A stretch of 64,000 bases of DNA from Bagarius yarrelli (lineage: Eukaryota > Chordata > Actinopteri > Siluriformes > Sisoridae), in contig VCAZ01000166.1 in assembly GCA_005784505.1 (NCBI GenBank), positions 248,001-312,000 of the forward strand, given 5' to 3'. The translations under genes and the position numbers were made by a program. The notes under the pieces are model-generated. The model saw only the letters and a program-made list of their open reading frames with translations, did not search any database and had not been told where the DNA came from. Positions 59,901-64,000 of the stretch are shown piece by piece (positions within the stretch are counted from its first letter, which is position 1; each line of letters opens with the position of its first letter).

Positions 59901-62291
59901 AGACCTGGGAACTTTGAGCACTTTAAATAGCTAAGGCCCCACCCAAAAGGACGTATGACTGAAAGGTAAAGAAACCAATCAAGTTTCGTTTTTGTGCCAC
60001 GTTATGTTCGGGGGTGTCGCTAAGTGCCTAAGTAACTCCAGAACATCTTTTGAACAGACTATACCAAAAACCTTACATCCAGCATCCTCTTCTTCAATCA
60101 GATGGCTTCGGGTTGTTTTCAGGCAGACTGTTAATCAATATGACACACACGCCTCCTGTACACTTTAACCAATCAGAGGATAACTCCTGATTTTTCCAGA
60201 TAAGTGTGCCATATGCATCAGGGGTTTAGCCAGCGGTCCAGGGGGCATGAGTGGTTTTGGTGTCACAAAAGGTGGATGGGAATTTGCTTAAATTTCAATA
60301 GGGACACAAGAGACGGGCATTTGAATAAATTTCTTCAATTGATAGTCGGAATAATTATCAGGTATGGAGTAATCATTACCTTTCAAATAGCAATTTTTGG
60401 TAGAGGTAAACTCGCAAAAGAATGCGTGTTTTTGACACAATAAAACCTTTTATTCAGTCTTTTTTTGTGATTGTTGCAGGTTAGAATAATGCATTTTTAT
60501 GGCAACTTGTCTACAAACAAATATGATGGATGTTGCAATGCTTTTAGGGCTTTTGTTGAAATACACTTTTGTTGAAATACACTTTCAGGATTAAGTGCAT
60601 ATTTCAGCACCAGTTTAAGAACAAATGAAGTACAATATATTAAGCAAAGAATGATATTAGCAGTGCCGCATTACAAGATTTACTTGTAAGAAAGCACTAG
60701 CAAAGTGTGCTAGTGTACGTGAAAGGTTTTGCAAAAGAACATATTTTTGTTTGAGTCGAGACAAGTTTGGACTAGTGAGCCTTTACCCAACCACTAACTT
60801 AGTGCCGTAGTCCCTACTTTAAGAACATTTTTTGGCATTCTTCCATGAACCATTTGGATTCCTGGTCGATGAGTTTGAACACATTATAATGGAATTTATG
60901 GTCACACATCTTCCTTCGATCTGTCAGTATAATTGCAAAATCATTTACCAAATGACTTTTCAAATTGGAAGAGAATCAATTCTGCTTGTACACGTGTTCA
61001 CTGATGTGTTCAGTTCATTTTCCTGTCGAGTAGAGCTGTGTAACAGGACTTTTAAGACTTACCATACCAATCACGATACATACTGCACTGCATATTACAA
61101 TACATTGCAGTACTTAGCTACAAAAATGGCAAAAAATACAACAAATGTGTGAGAAGGACTGACAGGTTTAATTAAATAATTACATAAATGAAAATCATGT
61201 ATCGATACTAGAGTTTGGCATATCGCACAATTGTGACGAAAATATTGCGATAGTTAGCTATATTGATATATTTGCATAGCCCTACTGAGGAGCAGTTTGA
61301 GAGCAACCGCTCTGTAAACTCGTCAGATCTGGTGAGATCTTTTAACACTGTTACTGCTTTATGCTCGACAACAGTCCTTTAGCTGAAGTGTTTTTAGAAG
61401 TAGGTTTAGCCTGTTATGTTAATGTTCATTGTCAAACAGAAGGAAAAAAATAAATGCAGCTTCCTGAGGGAATGCAAATGTTTTGTGAATGCAAAAGCAT
61501 TAAAATTTCATTTCCTCCCATTTCATAACTGTTCCCATCATCATGTTGCTTTAGGGGCTCTGTAAAAATCCCCCGGAATCCAATTCAACAGTAAGCGAAG
61601 AGAACTGATCCGATTCTTATGTGTGCGACTGAGCTTTATGTCATTTTATATTATTTTTTCAATTTACATTGCAGAAATGTCAAAATAATATCACATCTCT
61701 GAGGCCTACCCATCACTCTAAAGTTTCGTGATTCATTTTTTTTTAAATCTCGATTTTACCCCCACATGATCCTAATGCTACAATTCAGCCAAGTATATTT
61801 ATCAAAAGGAAAAAATTCAGACTTATGCAACTTTAACTAGAAGTAAGATGCCACAATAACAATGCCCCTCGTGCACAAAGACGCTGACGACATTTACATT
61901 TCTGGCATTTGACAGTCTTATTCAGAGTGATTGACATTAATGTCTTTAATTTTAACCTAAGGTCCATGTTCAGGGGGCCAGCAGTGGCAGCTTGGAGGTA
62001 CGGGGAATTGAACCAAGGATTTTCCAGATCTGCAGACCACCAACCTAGCCACTTTAATACCACTTTACTGATATGCTGTGTTCTGGAGTGGAAGAACTCG
62101 AGTGTTCTTCACAGAGCCCTGATTCTGATTCAACCCCACAGAACACCAACTGCACCCCAGACCCCCTCATCCAACATAGGTGACTAAACTCACTAATACT
62201 ATTTTGCTAACAAAAAAATAACTACACTTCCTTCAGAAAACTGGAAACAAATGCGAACAATTCACACAACACCATTTAGTTTCCTGTTTTC

Positions 62292-62338
<47 letters not shown>

Positions 62339-63717
62339 GACCCTTCACCATGGCAACCGAGCCCAGCATCAGTGATGTGACTGTGTGGATATGAACATGT
62401 AGATCCAATGCAGACGCATGCTTATCTTACACAGGGCAAAGCCGACTAGATGGTACTTTTGCCCAAGCAGGGGGTTAAGTATTGACCAGCTGTGTAAGCG
62501 TTTTTCTACCTGATGTTCATCACTCTGCAATGCCTATTTGCTGGAAATGCATCCTGCCGATGCTACCACCAGCTGCACTGGCTTTGCAGGATGCTGAGGA
62601 AACACAAAAGCTGTCTGTGCCCTCGGCTGATGTGTGCGATCAGAATGTATAATGAAGACGGGCCCTTCAACACAAACCTCCTTTTCTTCCAAATGAGTCG
62701 TCTATTCAAAACAGCTGCAAAGACTGCATTATATTCCGAAAGAACAACTGAAAAGCCTGAGAGATGCACAGCAATAAAAAAAGTCCCCATTTTTATTCTG
62801 ATTACAAGCTGTTTATTCACTTGATCTCTTCATGCAGGTGATGAAAACTCCTTTAGAAACCTTTATATATGAGCAATTAGTCTACCAACTGAATATGACG
62901 TTGCACCACGTGACACCCAGAGCTTGTCACCCACTAGTTAATTAACAATCATCTACACATTAAGCAGGAGACAATTTTTTTACATCGATCCGAAATATTT
63001 CCAGCACCAACGCTTTAATACACTGGAAATGTCAACACTTTCTGGCACAGTATAAAGCGAATATTTATTTACCCAACCATATTCCGGCTGCATATACCAT
63101 TTGAAGATGACGAAAATCGAAGATTGAAAAGACGAACCAATCATCAAGTAGAGGTGGGACCTATCTAATATGGTGGAACACGGGTGAGGAAAAAAACTAA
63201 CACTCCTTTAGCGCTAAAGCTAAACGTCAACGTTTAGAATCTGGCTAGTTTATCATGTCAGGAAAGACACAATGGCTCGATTTGTCCAAATATCGTTTCT
63301 AAATGGATGTAAGTCGAGGGTTAAGTCATGCTTATCTGAGATCGAGTTCAGTGTATGGTCAGGTGATATGCAGATGACAGCAGCTAGCTTTAGCAGGCTA
63401 ACTCGCTGAAGCATTTCAGCAGAAACTCACACTTCGAGGATGCGGTCGCCCTTGGAGATACCGGCTCTGTCCGCCGCACCGCCCGGTAACACTGCACTGA
63501 CATGCTGGAGCGGCGCATACAGCTCGCCGTTGATGCTCCTCAGCTGACCTCCTTCACTCACTTGGCCGCGGACGTTGAAGCCGTAGCCCGAGTCGGACTT
63601 GATAATGCGGACGAGCCGCGGGCCCGCAGTAATGTTCCCGCCGGAGCCGTAGCGTGAGGAGCGCAGCGCGGAAGGCACCGCTGTGCGCACGTCCTCTCCA
63701 TCCACTACATCTGCCAT
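45280..63717 (-). CDS. snx27: Sorting nexin 27
   Basis: Endosomal adaptor that couples PDZ-ligand cargo (receptors, transporters) to retromer and the WASH complex for recycling to the plasma membrane. Constitutive exons: 63717-63431, 58481-58250, 56325-56133, 54974-54910, 53940-53836, 53292-53214, 50989-50826, 50729-50640, 48549-48400, 47158-47030, 46925-46866, 45324-45280. All junctions are GT-AG with matching phase and give 532 residues (human: 541). Domains: PDZ about 35-130, PX about 150-260, FERM-like about 265-525. Similarity to human SNX27 is near continuous after a shorter, non-glycine-rich N-terminus (MADVVDGEDV). No frame breaks. The short C-terminus ends NIFQLLRHRRDGGT. Confidence 0.97.
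45578..45760 (+). mobile_element. SINE family A in snx27 last intron, antisense
   Basis: agtgcagtggttaaaaggtt, gggtttgattcccagcacca, ccactgcggggcccctgagc, tgtaagtcgctctggttagg. Near full length. Confidence 0.8.
46083..46271. repeat. G-rich 50-bp minisatellite in snx27 intron
   Basis: About 3.6 copies of a 50-bp unit containing ggtgtagggttaggggaagt and gggtagtgtctagatt. Copies 46141-46190 and 46191-46240 are identical. Each unit has four runs of three or more G on the plus strand, enough for a G-quadruplex. Related G-rich words (ggagtaggagtagggatagg) recur at about 46,580. Confidence 0.93.
46728..46790 (-). CDS. snx27: Possible 63-nt cassette exon of snx27
   Basis: Between exons 11 and 12, CTTTCAG|GTTGAAG and AGTAAG|GTAAGG bound a 63-nt open segment in phase 0-0. 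It would insert 21 residues (VEEEATDKDNKNCSKDGMCS then K) after KWRQE. Skipping gives KWRQENIFQ, matching human KWRKENIFQ. It is therefore likely an optional exon, acidic and Cys-containing, near the C-terminus. Confidence 0.5.
48577..48608. repeat. (GA)n microsatellite upstream of the snx27 exon 9 acceptor
   Basis: Perfect GA run, (CT)16 on the gene strand, ending about 28 nt before exon 9. It could act as an extended pyrimidine tract. Confidence 0.9.
49670..49945 (-). mobile_element. SINE family B, near full length, in snx27 intron, sense
   Basis: Reverse copy: tattcaattcattgtcattg tail, atgcattttttttttt, tcgcatatcccatcttagta, gtcagctatgatacagcgcc, gcttgaacccaggtg (box B) and cagattaacaactcagcacc head. 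The orientation matches snx27 transcription. Confidence 0.8.
50790..50822. repeat. (CA)n microsatellite at the snx27 exon 7 donor
   Basis: On the gene strand the exon 7 donor reads CAG|GTATGTGTGTGTG and continues as a (TG)n run of about 15 units, starting 3-4 nt inside the intron. Confidence 0.93.
51290..52075. mobile_element. Non-autonomous DNA element in snx27 intron 6
   Basis: aaaagtacttttaagtactt, ttacttttacttcactacat, and at the far end acttttactgttaattga and ttcacccacctctaaaac. This acttttactt/cacctct word set is typical of short inverted-repeat transposons of fish. Precise ends were not determined. Confidence 0.4.
52345..52520 (-). mobile_element. SINE family B, head-truncated, in snx27 intron 6, sense
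   Basis: ttcaattcattgtcattgtg through ggtcagctatgatacagcgc and aaggacccaacagtggtt, then the tRNA-like head is lost. It is very similar to the copy at 49.7 kb in the same orientation, indicating recent activity. Confidence 0.8.
54910..56325 (-). CDS. snx27: snx27 exons 3-4: PX domain core
   Basis: Exon 3 encodes [20 protein letters not shown], where the RYREF arginine binds the 3-phosphate of PI3P on early endosomes. FPKLPGKWPFSLSEQQLDAR, the proline-rich membrane loop and following helix, comes next, then RGLEEYLER. Exon 4 is only 65 nt (VCSVRVIGESDIMQEFLSES) and ends the PX fold at SDE before the FERM-like module. Confidence 0.96.
55665..55855 (+). mobile_element. SINE family A, near full length, in snx27 intron 3
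   Basis: gtggtggcttggtggttaag, gtgttggactgctacc, gattcccagcaccgtcaagc, ccactgttgggcccctgagc, gtaagtcgctctggataaga and tctgccaaatgctgcaaatg. The best reference copy of family A in the window. Confidence 0.85.
56735..57250 (+). mobile_element. Tc1/mariner-type relic in snx27 intron 2
   Basis: The end word ggtccaaatatatttggaca opens the element. Transposase-like debris follows: gcccagattcagccaagtgc, gcacaatgatccaaaacaca, tctgcaatggcagagtcaga and ggcagaaggacccacggaca, the order found in a common fish mariner-type element. Not intact. Confidence 0.65.
57625..57735 (+). mobile_element. SINE family A, 5'-truncated, in snx27 intron 2
   Basis: gcaaggcctttaacccccac, ttgtataaaagagataaatg and aataagggcttctgctgaat cover only the 3' half. 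Confidence 0.65.
58250..63717 (-). CDS. snx27: snx27 exons 1-2: PDZ domain
   Basis: Exon 1 (63717-63431) gives the start codon and most of the PDZ fold: LVRIIKSDSGYGFNVRGQ, in which GYGF (about 44-47) is the carboxylate-binding loop, and PGGAADRAGISKGDRILEV. Exon 2 (58481-58250) completes it with [20 protein letters not shown], whose His (in ATHKQVV) contacts the ligand Ser/Thr at position -2. It then leads to the PX domain (QAVPISVPTYKHVEQNGEKF). Intron 1 is 4.9 kb and holds a minisatellite, a SINE and a Tc1 relic. Confidence 0.96.
58515..59140. repeat. Degenerate 28-29 bp minisatellite in snx27 intron 1
   Basis: Units combine gtgtattcgactctgtactg and ttaacggg. The ends are regular and the middle is scrambled, with partial units. 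The array begins about 34 bp from the exon 2 splice acceptor. On the gene strand each unit has CCCGTTAACAG, an AG preceded by a branch-point-like TTAAC. Confidence 0.93.
61893..62058 (-). mobile_element. SINE family A, reverse, in snx27 intron 1
   Basis: tttctggcatttgacagtct (3' block), aggtccatgttcagggggcc, agcagtggcagcttggaggt and gcagaccaccaacctagcca (head). It is old, judging by divergence. Confidence 0.65.
62075..62215 (+). mobile_element. Short Tc1-like relic in snx27 intron 1
   Basis: ctggagtggaagaactcgag, cacagagccctgattctgat and tcaaccccacagaacacc match the same transposase region as the 38.2 kb relic. Confidence 0.55.
62292..62340. repeat. (GA)n microsatellite
   Basis: Long GA run with one C interruption in snx27 intron 1. 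Intron sequence between about 59,150 and 63,430 otherwise shows nothing recognisable apart from the SINE and Tc1 relic listed. Confidence 0.92.
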
Positions 63718-63822
63718 GTTGGTTCAATTCCCGAGAAAACAGAAATCCGCCGCGCTTTCACACTTCGCGGTCAAACATTAGATTATCCGCTACCCAAAAG
63801 CGCAGCCCAGAGAAGTTAAACC

Positions 63823-63908
63823 ACGCCCCCTTACCACCCATCACAGGGCGCTTCTTCTGTTTTCCCCCCCTGCAAGTAACAACAAAACGGTGCATCATGG
63901 GACGTGTA

Positions 63909-63910
<2 letters not shown>
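63823..63910 (-). promoter_or_regulatory. snx27 promoter with ZNF143/Staf-type site
   Basis: On the gene strand ACTACACGTCCCATGATGCA (63910-63891) matches the ZNF143 consensus ACTACAnnTCCCAnnATGC, about 175 bp before the start codon. An acgccccc GC-type box lies at 63,823-63,830. ZNF143 sites sit in TATA-less housekeeping promoters, which suits a broadly expressed trafficking gene. No TATA box is present. Confidence 0.6.

Positions 63911-63995
<85 letters not shown>
63911..63995. repeat. (GT)n microsatellite at the right edge
   Basis: Over 40 GT units immediately upstream of the ZNF143-type site of snx27, running almost to the window end. Confidence 0.95.
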
Positions 63996-64000
63996 GGGTG

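Overview
This window is nuclear DNA from a ray-finned (teleost) fish. It has vertebrate exon-intron structure, short introns with GT-AG borders, many microsatellites, fish-type tRNA-derived SINEs, Tc1-like transposon remnants and a decayed LINE. An otophysan such as a catfish is a guess from the SINE types only. Three protein-coding genes lie head to tail, all on the minus strand.

Region by region: (1) Positions 1-845 are the start of kcnn3 (SK3 calcium-activated potassium channel), which runs off the left edge. A plausible spliced leader and GC/CCAAT promoter lie at 0.9-2.1 kb. (2) Positions 2.1-23.8 kb are gene-poor. They hold SINEs, a Tc1-like element with another DNA transposon nested inside it, a LINE reverse-transcriptase remnant at 14.5-15.8 kb, and two promoter-like plus-strand segments (about 4.8-5.0 and 6.0 kb) with no recognisable gene. 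(3) Positions 25.36-35.62 kb are adar (ADAR1): 15 coding exons giving about 1,319 residues with two Z domains, three dsRNA-binding domains and an adenosine deaminase domain. Two single-base frame disruptions occur, one in the first and one in the third coding exon. (4) Positions 35.7-41.5 kb hold adar upstream sequence: a strong leader splice acceptor, about 680 bp of almost purely alternating purine-pyrimidine DNA, a TATA/IRF-element promoter candidate at 37.8-37.9 kb, two long hairpins, and a CpG-rich segment with a consensus splice donor at 41.3 kb. (5) Positions 45.28-63.72 kb are snx27 (sorting nexin 27): 12 constitutive exons encoding about 532 residues (PDZ, PX, FERM-like) plus a possible 63-nt cassette exon. 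A ZNF143-type site lies just upstream of its start.

The three proteins act in separate processes: membrane excitability, RNA editing and innate dsRNA/Z-RNA control, and endosome-to-surface recycling. Nothing suggests a joint pathway. The most interesting material is around adar: a second Z domain that keeps the Z-binding tyrosine, an interferon-type promoter candidate, and Z-DNA-prone and hairpin-forming DNA in the likely first intron. Exon borders come from reading frame, splice consensus and recalled human protein sequences. No alignment or transcript evidence was available.
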